Positions 32,424 through 41,090 of a stretch of DNA of 64,000 nucleotides are shown in pieces; positions within the stretch are counted from its first letter, which is position 1, and every line of letters begins with the position of its first letter. The position numbers and the translations under genes were made by a program. The notes below the pieces were generated by a model that saw nothing but the letters and a program-made list of their open reading frames with translations, did not search any database and was not told the origin of the DNA. The DNA is taken from positions 806,001 through 870,000 of the forward strand of contig NZ_CP189974.1 of NCBI RefSeq assembly GCF_051549785.1, in the 5' to 3' direction. Origin of the DNA: Caldatribacterium sp051549785 (GTDB lineage: Bacteria > Atribacterota > Atribacteria > Atribacterales > Caldatribacteriaceae).

Positions 32424-33413
32424 TTGGGGCATCCGGTTGTGGCCTTCCAGGAAGTGACGAAGGAGTATGCTCGAGGTGTCCGGGCCCTCGAGGGGGTTTC
32501 CTTCGAGGTTGAGGAAGGGGAGTTTTTCTGCCTCATCGGTCCCTCAGGGTGTGGGAAGACGACGCTCCTCAAAATGGTGAACCGGCTCCTTGAGCCCACC
32601 TCGGGGAGGATTTTCGTCTATGGCCAGGATGTGCGGTCATGGGACCCCATTGTACTTCGCCGCAGCATCGGTTACGTGATTCAGCAAATAGGGCTTTTCC
32701 CTCATCTCACCGTTGAAGAGAACATGACCTATGTTCTGGCCATTATGGGAGTCCCCCTGCAGGTTCGTCGGCAGAGAGCCCGGGAACTCCTTGGGGTCAT
32801 CGGCCTTGATGAATCGTACCTGCGGCGTTTCCCCGGAGAGCTGAGCGGGGGAGAGCGCCAGCGGGTTGGGGTGGCCAGGGCCCTGGCGGCTGACCCAAGG
32901 CTCATTGTGATGGATGAACCCTTTGGGGCGCTTGATCAGATTACCCGCATGAAGCTCCAGGACGAACTCCTGGAACTCCACCGAAAGCTCAAAAAGACCA
33001 TCCTCTTTGTGACCCATGACCTTGAGGAGGCGCTGAAGCTTGCTACCCGCCTTGGGGTCATGCGAGGGGGGCGGATGCTTGGGGTGGGTCGACCGCATGA
33101 ACTCCTTCTTGCTCCCCCGGACCCCTTCGTGGAGGAATTCCTGGGGAGGGGAGGCATCGTTCAGGTGCTCCGGACGATCCGGGTCGGAGATGCACCTCTC
33201 CGGAAAGTCCAGGAGCTCCCTGGTACCTGTCCTTCTGTACCCGTTTCTGCGTCTTTGGAAGACGCCCTGCACCGGATGGTTCTTGCATCAAGGAGAACCC
33301 TTGTGGTTACTGAGGACGGCACAGGCCGTGTGGTGGGGATTCTGGAGTTCGAGGACCTGTGCCGTTTGCTCCACCGGTATCTCGAGGAAAAACTCTCCTT
33401 CACGTGTGCTTGA
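32424..33413 (+). CDS. Osmoprotectant/betaine ABC transporter ATPase with CBS domain (OpuCA-like)
   Basis: A 329-residue ATPase. Walker A GPSGCGKTTLLKMVN, Q-loop VIQQIGLFPHLTVEENM, signature LSGGERQRVGVARAL, Walker B LIVMDEPFGALDQITR and switch FVTHDLEEALKLA are present. The VIQQIGLFPH segment is typical of the betaine group. The last ~65 residues look like a single CBS repeat (VPVSASLEDALHRMV...VVGILEFEDLCRLL) that could sense ionic strength. TTG at 32424 is the likely start, with GAGAGGGG upstream. The 3' end overlaps the convergent OYE gene by 14 bp. Confidence 0.9.
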   Translation: MGHPVVAFQEVTKEYARGVRALEGVSFEVEEGEFFCLIGPSGCGKTTLLKMVNRLLEPTSGRIFVYGQDVRSWDPIVLRRSIGYVIQQIGLFPHLTVEENMTYVLAIMGVPLQVRRQRARELLGVIGLDESYLRRFPGELSGGERQRVGVARALAADPRLIVMDEPFGALDQITRMKLQDELLELHRKLKKTILFVTHDLEEALKLATRLGVMRGGRMLGVGRPHELLLAPPDPFVEEFLGRGGIVQVLRTIRVGDAPLRKVQELPGTCPSVPVSASLEDALHRMVLASRRTLVVTEDGTGRVVGILEFEDLCRLLHRYLEEKLSFTCA

Positions 33414-34638
33414 ATTTCAAAACGCCGTACTTTTTGCGGGTCTCCCGGAGGATTTCAGCGTACTCTTTCTCGTGCACCACGCATCCGGTGGGCTGTTGCC
33501 GGATGAGGAGTTCCATACAGGCGTCGCAAAGCGTGCACCACCGGACCTCCTCAGTCTTTCCTTCAAGGAGCTTTTTGGGGAGGAGGGGGTCTGCCAGAGA
33601 CTGCCGGCCGATGGCGATCATGTCCACCACGCCGTCTTCGATGTTTTTCTTCCCCCAGTAGAGCAGGGAGCTCTTTTCCCGTTCTACGCCGAGGAAATTA
33701 TTGTTCCCGTCCCGGAAGATAGAGTACGCCGACCCCATGGTGACGACTTCCGGGGCAAGGACTTTTCGGGCCTCTTTCTGGAAGAAGTGGTGGAGGTAAG
33801 CGTAGTCGGGGATACGTTTGTCCGGGTGCGCCAGGGCAATGGTGAGCGAGGGGTTTCCCGCCGAGACGAGGATGAAGTTCGCCCCCCGTTCCTTGAGACC
33901 CCGGAGGAGATCCAGGGGCTCAGAAAGGTCCATGATGGCTGTGTCTGGACCGGCGCAACCCTGTCCTCCTGGAATGCCCTCCCACATGGTGACCTTGGAG
34001 CCCAAAAGGAAATTCGGGTCGGGGATCGCCTTGCGTATCCGCTCGTAGATTTCAAAGGCGAATTGCCGCCGCCGCTCCCACGGTCCTCCGTACTTCCAGG
34101 GACGATCGTTGTAAGGACGCAGGATCTGGGTTCCAAGGTACCCGTGGCAGAGCTTCACGTCAACACCATCGGCCCCTGCGTCATAGGCAATCCTTGCGCC
34201 CAGGACGAACTGGTCAATGATGGCGTCAACGTCCTCTTCGCTGAGAAGGTCCCCGCCAAGGCCTGGAAGAGGCTTTACGCAGACCCTTCGGGAGAACTCG
34301 GGGTTACTCAGCTCTCCTGCGTGGGTGAGCTGGAAGATGAAAAGCGGCTTCGGGTTCACACGTTTCATCTTGGTAACGAACTTCTCGAGGGCTTTGGCGT
34401 TGTGGGGCATGATGCTCAGCTGGTTCAGGCGGGCCCGGCTCTCGTAGCTTATGGTGATGGCCTCAAGGAAGATCACCCCTGCACCCCCCTCAAAGAGCCT
34501 GGCGTAGCGCCGGTAGGTTCGGGGAGAGGGGTTACCGAGTTCATCAGCATCGCAGCACTCCATGGCGTTCATGACCAGGCGGTTTGTGGCCTCCCTCCTC
34601 CCGATGGTCATAGGGGTGAAAAGAGGGGACGTTTCCAT
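33400..34638 (-). CDS. NADH:flavin oxidoreductase, old yellow enzyme family
   Basis: A 412-residue FMN-binding TIM-barrel oxidoreductase. PMTIGRREATNRLVMNAMECCDAD opens the barrel and FQLTHAGELSN is the conserved HAG region. GADGVDVKLCHGYLGTQILRPYNDRPWKYGGPWERR is the family signature, near which the second FMN and substrate residues lie. The C terminus has a cysteine cluster (CTLCDAC...TGC, C-X2-C-X2-C-X11-C), reminiscent of the 4Fe-4S site of 2,4-dienoyl-CoA reductase-type members but one residue shorter. Substrate unknown. Downstream of the PAS-LuxR gene, separated by a terminator. Confidence 0.88.
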   Translation of the reverse strand: METSPLFTPMTIGRREATNRLVMNAMECCDADELGNPSPRTYRRYARLFEGGAGVIFLEAITISYESRARLNQLSIMPHNAKALEKFVTKMKRVNPKPLFIFQLTHAGELSNPEFSRRVCVKPLPGLGGDLLSEEDVDAIIDQFVLGARIAYDAGADGVDVKLCHGYLGTQILRPYNDRPWKYGGPWERRRQFAFEIYERIRKAIPDPNFLLGSKVTMWEGIPGGQGCAGPDTAIMDLSEPLDLLRGLKERGANFILVSAGNPSLTIALAHPDKRIPDYAYLHHFFQKEARKVLAPEVVTMGSAYSIFRDGNNNFLGVEREKSSLLYWGKKNIEDGVVDMIAIGRQSLADPLLPKKLLEGKTEEVRWCTLCDACMELLIRQQPTGCVVHEKEYAEILRETRKKYGVLKFKHT

Positions 34639-34700
34639 GAGTTTCCCTCCTCTCCTTTTTCCTTAAGGATAAGGGGGAGAGGCTCGGAAGGGAATACCAG

Positions 34701-34723
34701 AAAAATCCCTGGGAAATCCCAGG
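34701..34723 (-). terminator. Rho-independent terminator after the PAS-LuxR gene
   Basis: On the minus strand CCTGGG-atttC-CAGG-type stem (34723-34708) followed by five T residues (34705-34701), directly after the TAA stop. Confidence 0.75.
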
Positions 34724-34724
34724 A

Positions 34725-35537
34725 TTACCCCGAGCGTTGCAAAGCGGCAAAGAGTGATTCCTTCGTCTTCTGGATTCCCAGTTTTTTCCGGATGTTCCCT
34801 CGGTGGAAGTCCACGGCCTTTTTGGAAACCGAAAGGACCTCGGCGATTTCCTTGCTCGTTAATCCCTGGGCGAGAAGCCGAGCGACCTCCCATTCCCGGG
34901 GTGTTAGAGAAAACACTTGGAGGACGTCCTGTCCCCCGCAGAAGCTATCCAAGGCTTTTTCGAGGGTGTCAAGGAGCATTCTCTGGACCTCGGAGGGGAG
35001 GGTTTCTCGAAGCAGAGAAAGAAGCGGACGAATACCGGTGGCAAAGAGCCTCCGGCGTTCCTCTTCCCGGCGGCGTTTCTCCTCCTTCTCCTTTTCAAGG
35101 AGCTCCCCAAGCAGGGCGACTTGCCCCTTGAGGAAGCGTTCGGTGACCTTGAGCTTTTCCACTTCCGCTTCGAGCACCTTTTCTCTCGTGATGTCCTCCA
35201 CGTACTCAATGACGCCGACAATCTTTCCGTCCCCGTTGCAGAGCGGGAAAACAATGAGCTTCTGCCATCCCCGGATCTCCCTCTGCGGTCCATGGTAGGG
35301 AACGATTCCCGTGGCAACACGCCTTTCCTGGAAGGCGTTGCGGGCAGGACAAAAAGTGCAGGGAGTGTTTCTCCCATGGTACATCCTGTAGCATTTCTCG
35401 CCAGGACGGAATTTCCGATGAGCGTACCACCGATGCATGGTGGTGTTCATCTCAAGGATGCGAAAGGAAGTGTCGAGAATGCTCACGCCCTTTTCCGGAG
35501 TATCGAGCATCTCACCCGGAATGCTCAGGATGTCCAA
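34725..35537 (-). CDS. PAS-domain LuxR-family transcriptional regulator
   Basis: A 270-residue regulator. Residues ~10-115 form a PAS domain with an unusual cysteine motif, GEKCYRMYHGRNTPCTFCPARNAF (C...C-X2-C-P), then VGVIEYVEDITREK. Residues ~115-165 are a charged coiled coil (EKEEKRRREEERRRLF). Residues ~205-268 form a LuxR/GerE helix-turn-helix (LTPREWEVARLLAQGLTSKEIAEVLSVSKKAVDFHRGNIRKKLGI). TTG 35537 is preferred to ATG 35510 because AAGGAGGGG precedes it. It is divergent from the flavodoxin-araD-ABC genes and so a candidate regulator of them. The PAS cysteines could sense redox state or bind a cofactor. Confidence 0.85.
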   Translation of the reverse strand: MDILSIPGEMLDTPEKGVSILDTSFRILEMNTTMHRWYAHRKFRPGEKCYRMYHGRNTPCTFCPARNAFQERRVATGIVPYHGPQREIRGWQKLIVFPLCNGDGKIVGVIEYVEDITREKVLEAEVEKLKVTERFLKGQVALLGELLEKEKEEKRRREEERRRLFATGIRPLLSLLRETLPSEVQRMLLDTLEKALDSFCGGQDVLQVFSLTPREWEVARLLAQGLTSKEIAEVLSVSKKAVDFHRGNIRKKLGIQKTKESLFAALQRSG

Positions 35538-35606
35538 GAGGGGTTCCCCTCCTTGTGTTTTTCCTTTAGAATACCGAAAGGGAAGGAGAAAGGCAAGAAG
35601 GAGAAA

Positions 35607-36086
35607 ATGGTGAAAAGCCTCATCGTCGTTGTGTCGGTTCACCACGGGAATACCCGCCGTGTGGCCCAGGCCATGGGAGAGGTACTCGAAAGCCAGATCC
35701 GGGAGCCTGAGGAACTGGCGCCAGAAGACCTTGCGGCCTTTGACCTTGTGGGTTTTGGCTCTGGAATCTACTTCGGGAAATTCCACGGGCGACTGATTGC
35801 TTTTGTGGAGCGCTTGTCCTGTAGGCAGGGGCAGAAGGCGTTCGTCTTTTCCACAAGTGGCCTGGGGAGAGCCAGCGCCAACCGACCCCTTGAGGAACTC
35901 CTGAGGCAAAAGGGTTTCAATGTTCTTGGGAGTTTTACCTGCAAGGGGTATGATACCTTTGGGGTGCTGCGGGTGTTTGGAGGGATCAACCGGGGTAAAC
36001 CCGGAGAGAAAGAGCTCGAGGAGGCCAGGAAATTCGCCCGTTTCCTGAGGATACTCGTGGCAGAGGGAGGAGAAAACCATGCTTGA
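35607..36086 (+). CDS. Flavodoxin-domain protein
   Basis: A 159-residue FMN-binding protein. Opening SLIVVVSVHHGNTRRVAQAMGEVL is the flavodoxin P-loop (phosphate-binding VSVHHGNT). DLVGFGSGIYFGKFHGRLIAFVERL and KAFVFSTSGLGR are the following strands and loops. It can shuttle low-potential electrons, for instance to the OYE-type enzyme encoded divergently. The ATG at 35607 follows AGAAGGAGAAA. Overlaps araD by 8 bases. Confidence 0.85.
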   Translation: MVKSLIVVVSVHHGNTRRVAQAMGEVLESQIREPEELAPEDLAAFDLVGFGSGIYFGKFHGRLIAFVERLSCRQGQKAFVFSTSGLGRASANRPLEELLRQKGFNVLGSFTCKGYDTFGVLRVFGGINRGKPGEKELEEARKFARFLRILVAEGGENHA

Positions 36087-36777
36087 GGAGCTCAAGCAAG
36101 CGGTCTGGCAGGCAAATCTTGAACTGCAGCGTCAGGGACTTGTGCTGCTCACCTGGGGGAACGTGAGCGGGATTGACCGGGAACGAGGTCTTGTGGTCAT
36201 TAAGCCAAGTGGTGTCCCCTATGAAGCGCTGAAAGCAGAACACATGGTGGTGGTGGACCTTGAAGGAAAGGTGGTGGAGGGGGAACTCAACCCCTCCTCG
36301 GATACTCCGACGCACCTTGAGCTCTACAGGAACTTCGAAAGAATTGGTGGGGTCGCCCATACCCATTCTTCCTGGGCCTGTGTCTTTGCTCAGGCGCAAA
36401 GGAGCATCCCCTGCCTTGGTACCACTCAAGCGGATACCTTCTTTGGTCCTATTCCGTGCACCCGCCTCCTGACTCGGGAGGAGATTGAAAAGGGGTACGA
36501 GCGGGCAACAGGCAGGGTGATCGTGGAGTGTTTCCGGGATCTTGACTACGAGGCGGTTCCCGGGGTACTTGTGGCCGGTCACGGTCCCTTCACCTGGGGG
36601 AAAGATCCTATGGATGCGGTCCATGCAAGCGTTGTGCTTGAGGAGGTGGCAAAAACCACCTATTACGCTTTGCTTTTGAATCCCACGTTAGAGAGCATTC
36701 CCCGGGCACTTCTTGAGAAGCACTTTTTCCGAAAGCACGGGCCAGGAGCATACTACGGCCAGAGGAGGGAAACGTGA
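36079..36777 (+). CDS. araD: L-ribulose-5-phosphate 4-epimerase (class II aldolase family)
   Basis: A 232-residue zinc enzyme. The resemblance is to AraD rather than to general class II aldolases: WGNVSGIDRERGLVVIKPSG, NPSSDTPTHLELYRNF, VAHTHSSWACVFAQA (zinc His-x-His), GTTQADTFFGPIPCTR and the third ligand in VAGHGPFTWG. It would convert L-ribulose 5-phosphate to D-xylulose 5-phosphate. No araA or araB is near, so it may instead act on a related sugar phosphate from the compound imported by the downstream ABC system. GGGAGGAGAAAACC precedes the ATG. Confidence 0.88.
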   Translation: MLEELKQAVWQANLELQRQGLVLLTWGNVSGIDRERGLVVIKPSGVPYEALKAEHMVVVDLEGKVVEGELNPSSDTPTHLELYRNFERIGGVAHTHSSWACVFAQAQRSIPCLGTTQADTFFGPIPCTRLLTREEIEKGYERATGRVIVECFRDLDYEAVPGVLVAGHGPFTWGKDPMDAVHASVVLEEVAKTTYYALLLNPTLESIPRALLEKHFFRKHGPGAYYGQRRET

Positions 36778-37007
36778 GGTACCGAACCCTTAAGGTGGTG
36801 GCGAATCGCATGGAGGCGGAGCTCATCCGGGGGTACCTTGAGGCAGAGGGCATTCGGGTGCTCTTGAGGCCTGCCACGAGTCCTTACGGAGGAACAGCTT
36901 ACTTTGGTGACACGGGACCTTTTGAGGTCCAGGTCCCTGAGGGGAGTTTTGCCAGGGCCCGGGGGATTCTGGCGGGGCTTGAGGAAAGGGGTGAGGAAAG
37001 GGTATAA
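36774..37007 (+). CDS. DUF2007-family small protein
   Basis: A 77-residue protein. MRYRTLKVVANRMEAELIRGYLEAEGIRVLLRP...FEVQVPEGSFARARGILAGLEE matches the DUF2007 (putative signal-transducing) pattern, in which a ferredoxin-like fold begins with xxAELIRGxLExxGI. GTG start overlapping the araD stop (GTGA). The promoter for the next operon overlaps its 3' end. Function unknown. Confidence 0.8.
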   Translation: MRYRTLKVVANRMEAELIRGYLEAEGIRVLLRPATSPYGGTAYFGDTGPFEVQVPEGSFARARGILAGLEERGEERV

Positions 37008-37008
37008 T
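36979..37008 (+). promoter_or_regulatory. Promoter for the dual-ATPase sugar ABC operon
   Basis: TTGAGG (36979-36984), 18-bp spacer, TATAAT (37003-37008), inside the end of the DUF2007 gene. Transcription from ~37015 would precede the GGAGG at 37022-37029 of the first permease gene. Confidence 0.65.
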
Positions 37009-37035
37009 ATCATTGCCCTTGAAGGAGGGGGGAAT

Positions 37036-37962
37036 TTGGCAGAGCACATCGATGTCCTTGTGAGGCGGCGGCGACGTGAGGAGCGGCGTTTTCAGCTACT
37101 CCTCTTTCTTCCCACCATTGTGTTCCTCGTCCTCATGGTGCTTTTCCCTCTTGTGTACTCGGTGCGCATCAGCTTCTACGACTATGTTCGTGGTCGGGAA
37201 CCCCGCTTCATCGGTTTTGGCAACTACGCACACCTTTTCCGGAGTGAGCAGTTCTGGCTGGTGACCTGGGTTACGCTTCGCATCACCCTGACGTGCCTTG
37301 CGATTGAGATGGGGCTGGGACTGCTCCTTGGTTTTGCCCTGAGTCAGAAAGTTCCGGGAATGGGTGTTTTCCGGGTCCTCATTTTCCTTCCCATGATGCT
37401 TGCCCCTCTTGTGGCCGGTCTTTTCTGGCGGTTGCTCCTTGACCAGACGTTTGGGCTTGTGAACTTTTTCCTGGAGCGGCTCGGGTTTCAGGCTGTGGAA
37501 TGGCTCACCGACCCTCGTTTTGCCATCTGGGGCATCATCATTACCGATGTCTGGCAGTGGACGCCCTTTGTGGTGCTCCTTGTTCTTGCTGGTCTTGGCA
37601 CTATCCCCCAGGAACTCCAGGAGGCAGCGACCCTTGATCGGGCAAGTCCCTGGATGCGTTTTCGGAACATCTACCTTCCGTATCTGCGTATGCCCATTCT
37701 CCTTGCAGTCCTTTTCCGATCCATCGATACCCTCAAAATGTTCGACGTCCCCTACATCCTCACTGGTGGAGGGCCGGGAGACCTCACCACCACGCTTTCG
37801 CTTCTCGGGTACCGGAACCTCTTTTCCTTTTTCAAAGTTGGGGTGGCTTCGGCCATCTCCTGGTTTGTTGTGATTATTGTCAACGTTCTGGTGAACATGC
37901 TCCTCAAAATCCTGAGTCCCCGTAGGAAAATCCCCCGGGAGATGGTGGATACCGGGTTGTGA
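37036..37962 (+). CDS. Sugar ABC transporter permease 1 (MalF/UgpA-like)
   Basis: A 308-residue permease with about six helices. FLPTIVFLVLMVLFPLVYSVRISFYDY is the first membrane segment, and the EAA loop (ELQEAATLDRASPWMRFRNIYLPYLRMPI) is clear. The start is TTG 37036 preceded by GAAGGAGGGG; the longer frame to 36904 overlaps the DUF2007 gene and is not conserved. First gene of a permease-permease-ATPase-ATPase-binding protein operon. Confidence 0.9.
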   Translation: MAEHIDVLVRRRRREERRFQLLLFLPTIVFLVLMVLFPLVYSVRISFYDYVRGREPRFIGFGNYAHLFRSEQFWLVTWVTLRITLTCLAIEMGLGLLLGFALSQKVPGMGVFRVLIFLPMMLAPLVAGLFWRLLLDQTFGLVNFFLERLGFQAVEWLTDPRFAIWGIIITDVWQWTPFVVLLVLAGLGTIPQELQEAATLDRASPWMRFRNIYLPYLRMPILLAVLFRSIDTLKMFDVPYILTGGGPGDLTTTLSLLGYRNLFSFFKVGVASAISWFVVIIVNVLVNMLLKILSPRRKIPREMVDTGL

Positions 37963-37971
37963 GGGGTCAGT

Positions 37972-38799
37972 ATGCGTGAAGAAACGAAAGCGCTCGTTCG
38001 GCGAGTCGTTTTCCTGGTCATTACCCTGGGGATTACTCTGGCCTTCATGTTCCCCCTGGTGTGGGTTGTCCTCGCTTCTTTAAAGACCCGCCTGGAGATC
38101 TTTGTGCTCCCGCCAAAGTGGATTTTCCTCCCCACCCTTCAGAACTATCGGGATATTCTCCACTCTGACTTCATGTACCAGCTCAAAAACAGCCTCCTCG
38201 TTGCGGCGATTTCCACCGGGGTTTCCCTGGTTTTCGGCAGTCTCACGGCCTATGGTTTCTCCCGGTATCCTATCCGGGGCAGCGACAACATCCTCTTCTG
38301 GATTCTGTCGCTCAGGATGCTACCTCCTATAGCGGTGGTCATCCCCTTCTACCTTCTTTTCCGTTCTCTGGGGCTTCTTGACACGACCCTGGCGCTTGTT
38401 CTCGTGTATTGCATCTTCAACATCTCCTTTTCCATCTGGGTCCTCAAGGGCTTTTTCGACGAAATTCCCGTAGAGCTTGAGGAAGCGGCAAAGCTCGATG
38501 GGTATTCTCCTGCACAGGTGTTCTTCAGGGTGAGCCTCCCCCTTGTCCGGCCCGGACTGGCCACCACCGCCATCTTTTGCCTCATCCAGTCGCTCAACGA
38601 ATTCCTTGTGGCCCTGACCCTGACCACAAGGAAAGCCGTCACGGCCCCGGTGGGACTGGCAAAGCTCCAAACCTTTCTTGGGACTGACTGGGGAAGGATT
38701 TCTGCAGCGGCGGTGATTTTCATGATTCCCGTTGTGGTGTTCACGGTGTTTGTGCGGAACGAGCTCATCAGGGGCATGAGTTTCGGGAGGATGCGGTAG
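37972..38799 (+). CDS. Sugar ABC transporter permease 2 (MalG/UgpE-like)
   Basis: A 275-residue permease. FMFPLVWVVLASLKTRLEIF in the first periplasmic region and the EAA loop (VELEEAAKLDGYSPAQVFFRVSLPLVRPG) identify it. The C-terminal LIRGMSFGRMR is family-like. Its stop (TAG) is directly followed by the ATG of the first ATPase gene. Confidence 0.91.
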   Translation: MREETKALVRRVVFLVITLGITLAFMFPLVWVVLASLKTRLEIFVLPPKWIFLPTLQNYRDILHSDFMYQLKNSLLVAAISTGVSLVFGSLTAYGFSRYPIRGSDNILFWILSLRMLPPIAVVIPFYLLFRSLGLLDTTLALVLVYCIFNISFSIWVLKGFFDEIPVELEEAAKLDGYSPAQVFFRVSLPLVRPGLATTAIFCLIQSLNEFLVALTLTTRKAVTAPVGLAKLQTFLGTDWGRISAAAVIFMIPVVVFTVFVRNELIRGMSFGRMR

Positions 38800-39900
38800 A
38801 TGGCGACTCTGGTACTCGAGAAGCTCAACCTCTGGTATGGAAAGCATACCCATGCGGTTCGGGACGTGGACCTCGTGGTGGAAGATGGAGAGCTCTGTGT
38901 CTTCCTTGGCCCTTCAGGATGCGGGAAGACCTCAACTCTCCGGATGATTGCGGGGTTCGTTCGACCCACTTCAGGGAAAATTTACCTCGATGGGCAGGTC
39001 ATCAACGACCTCTACCCTGGAGACCGGAACGTGGCCATGATTTTCCAGAGTTACGCCCTGTACCCGCACATGACTGTCCGGGAGCAGCTCGCCTTTCCCC
39101 TTCAGGCCAGGCGTCTTCCCCGGCGAGAAATTGCAAGGCGTGTGGAGGAGATTGCCCATTTCCTGCATCTTGGGGATTTCCTCGACCGGTACCCTCAGGA
39201 GCTCTCTGCAGGGCAAAGACAACGTGTGGCCATCGGCCGGGCGCTCATCCGCAAACCCCGGCTCTTCCTCATGGATGAACCGCTGAGCCAGCTCGATGCC
39301 CGGCTCCGGGTGGAAATGCGGGCGAATCTCCGCAAGCTCCAGCAGGAACTCCGAATCACCACCATTTACGTCACCCATGACCAGACTGAGGCCCAGGGTC
39401 TTGCGGACAAGATCATGGTGATGCACCAGGGACGGGTACAGCAGGTGGGGAAGCCCATTGAGGTTTACGAGAATCCGGCGAACCTCTTCGTGGCAGGATT
39501 CATCGGCATGCCGGCTATGAACTTCCTGCGGGGAGTCCTTGTGCGAGGAGAAAGGCTTGCGTTTCAGGGGAATGGCGTGCACCTTCGCTTCTCTGAAGGA
39601 CTTAAGAAGCAACTGGCCAGCGTACCGCAGGAAGAGGTTATCCTTGGGATTCGTCCGGAACACCTCGTTCTTGCCCCCGAGGAAAAGGAGGAGAATACGC
39701 TCACCGGTGAGGTATACGTGGTCGAGCCCCAGAGCAATGAGTACATCATCGACCTCAGGGTGGGTGAGGGAATCGTTAAAGTTCGGCTTGAGAAACGCAA
39801 CCTTCCGGGGTCTCCCCGGGGAGGGGAGAGGATGCGGGTCTTCTTTGAAGACCGTTACCTCTACGTCTTTGACCCGGTGACGGAGAAGCGTCTTCTCTGA
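38800..39900 (+). CDS. Sugar ABC transporter ATPase 1 (MalK/UgpC-like)
   Basis: A 366-residue ATPase with the MalK layout: nucleotide-binding domain (~1-235) and a C-terminal OB-fold/TOBE region (~235-366). Walker A GPSGCGKTSTLRMIAG, Q-loop IFQSYALYPHMTV, Walker B LFLMDEPLSQLDARLR and switch YVTHDQTEAQGLA are present. The signature reads LSAGQRQRVAIGRAL, with Ala replacing the first Gly of LSGGQ. It may work as a heterodimer with the next gene's product. Confidence 0.92.
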   Translation: MATLVLEKLNLWYGKHTHAVRDVDLVVEDGELCVFLGPSGCGKTSTLRMIAGFVRPTSGKIYLDGQVINDLYPGDRNVAMIFQSYALYPHMTVREQLAFPLQARRLPRREIARRVEEIAHFLHLGDFLDRYPQELSAGQRQRVAIGRALIRKPRLFLMDEPLSQLDARLRVEMRANLRKLQQELRITTIYVTHDQTEAQGLADKIMVMHQGRVQQVGKPIEVYENPANLFVAGFIGMPAMNFLRGVLVRGERLAFQGNGVHLRFSEGLKKQLASVPQEEVILGIRPEHLVLAPEEKEENTLTGEVYVVEPQSNEYIIDLRVGEGIVKVRLEKRNLPGSPRGGERMRVFFEDRYLYVFDPVTEKRLL

Positions 39901-39911
39901 GGGGGGATAGG

Positions 39912-41018
39912 ATGTCGGAGATTTGCCTGGAGAACGTCCGGGTCCGCTACGGGAAAAACGTGGTACTCAAGGACGTGAGCTTCACTGTCCCTGAGGGGTC
40001 GCTGTGCGTGATCACCGGTCCTTCCGGGTGCGGGAAAACCACGGTACTCCGGGTCATTGCAGGGCTCACAAAACCCGAGCGCGGTATGGTGTACCTTGAG
40101 GGGAAACCGGCCCTCCACATCCTTCCTGGAGAGCGGAATGTGGCCATGTGTTTCCAGACCTTTGCCCTGTACCCGCACATGACCGTTCGGGAGAACTGGA
40201 TGTTCCCTCTCTACGCGGAGAAACTTTCCCCACAGGAGATGGCGCGACGCATCGAGGAAGTGACCCGGCTCCTCCACATGGAGTTCCTTCTTGACCGCTA
40301 TCCGGGCCAACTCTCAGGAGGTCAGCAACAGCGGGTGGCTCTGGGCAGAGCTCTGGTGCGCCGGCCGAAGATTTACCTTCTCGATGAGCCCTTAGGGAAC
40401 CTCGACGCAAAACTCCGGGTGGAAATGCGGGCGGAAATCCGGAAGATTCAGGAGACCCTGGGCATCACCACGGTTTACGTCACCCATGACCAGACCGAAG
40501 CTCAGGCGGTAGCCGATATCATGGTGGTCATGGATTTCGGCGAGGTAAAACAGGTGGGGACTCCTGAGGAGGTGTACGAGAGGCCTGAGAATCTCTTCGT
40601 CGCTGGATTCATCGGCACGCCCCGGATGAATTTCTTTTCCCTTGAGGTTCAGGAGAACGACGGTCGGGTTTTCCTTGTTTCCCAAGCGTTTTCGCTTCCC
40701 CTTGACGCCCGGAAAGGGGCGTTTCTGCGAAGGCAAGGTATCTCACAGGTCATCCTTGGGGTCCGGCCGGAGAACGTCCTGTGCTTGCCGCAACCTGAAA
40801 GCGGAGCTTTTGCCGCAACGCTTGAGGTTGTTGAGCCTCAGAGCAACGAGTACATTCTCACCTTGAGAAGGGAAGACGTGACCTTCAAAGCCCGTCTTCG
40901 CCGCGATACTCTTGGCTTTACGCCTGAAGTGGGGCAGCGGGTGGGGGTGCGCTTTGAGGAGGGCTTCTGGCATCTCTTTGACCCCAGGACCGAAAGGCGA
41001 CTTGAAGAAAGGGGGTGA
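39912..41018 (+). CDS. Sugar ABC transporter ATPase 2 (MalK/UgpC-like)
   Basis: A 368-residue ATPase of the same layout as its neighbour. Walker A GPSGCGKTTVLRVIAG, Q-loop CFQTFALYPHMTV, a canonical LSGGQQQRVALGRAL signature, Walker B IYLLDEPLGNLDAKLR and switch YVTHDQTEAQAVA are present. A C-terminal TOBE-like domain follows. The pair probably arose by tandem duplication (FVAGFIGxPxMNF and VEPQSNEYI are shared), followed by divergence. Confidence 0.92.
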   Translation: MSEICLENVRVRYGKNVVLKDVSFTVPEGSLCVITGPSGCGKTTVLRVIAGLTKPERGMVYLEGKPALHILPGERNVAMCFQTFALYPHMTVRENWMFPLYAEKLSPQEMARRIEEVTRLLHMEFLLDRYPGQLSGGQQQRVALGRALVRRPKIYLLDEPLGNLDAKLRVEMRAEIRKIQETLGITTVYVTHDQTEAQAVADIMVVMDFGEVKQVGTPEEVYERPENLFVAGFIGTPRMNFFSLEVQENDGRVFLVSQAFSLPLDARKGAFLRRQGISQVILGVRPENVLCLPQPESGAFAATLEVVEPQSNEYILTLRREDVTFKARLRRDTLGFTPEVGQRVGVRFEEGFWHLFDPRTERRLEERG

Positions 41019-41090
41019 AAGGAACACAAACAACGTAGGTATTTTGCGCTTTTGGTGTGGGGAGAGCACTTTGCAAAGGAGGCGAGAAAG

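Noticed and set aside
33040..35298. 752-codon plus-strand ORF
   Set aside because: Antisense to the OYE and PAS-LuxR genes and to the end of the OpuCA-like gene in another frame; product is not protein-like.
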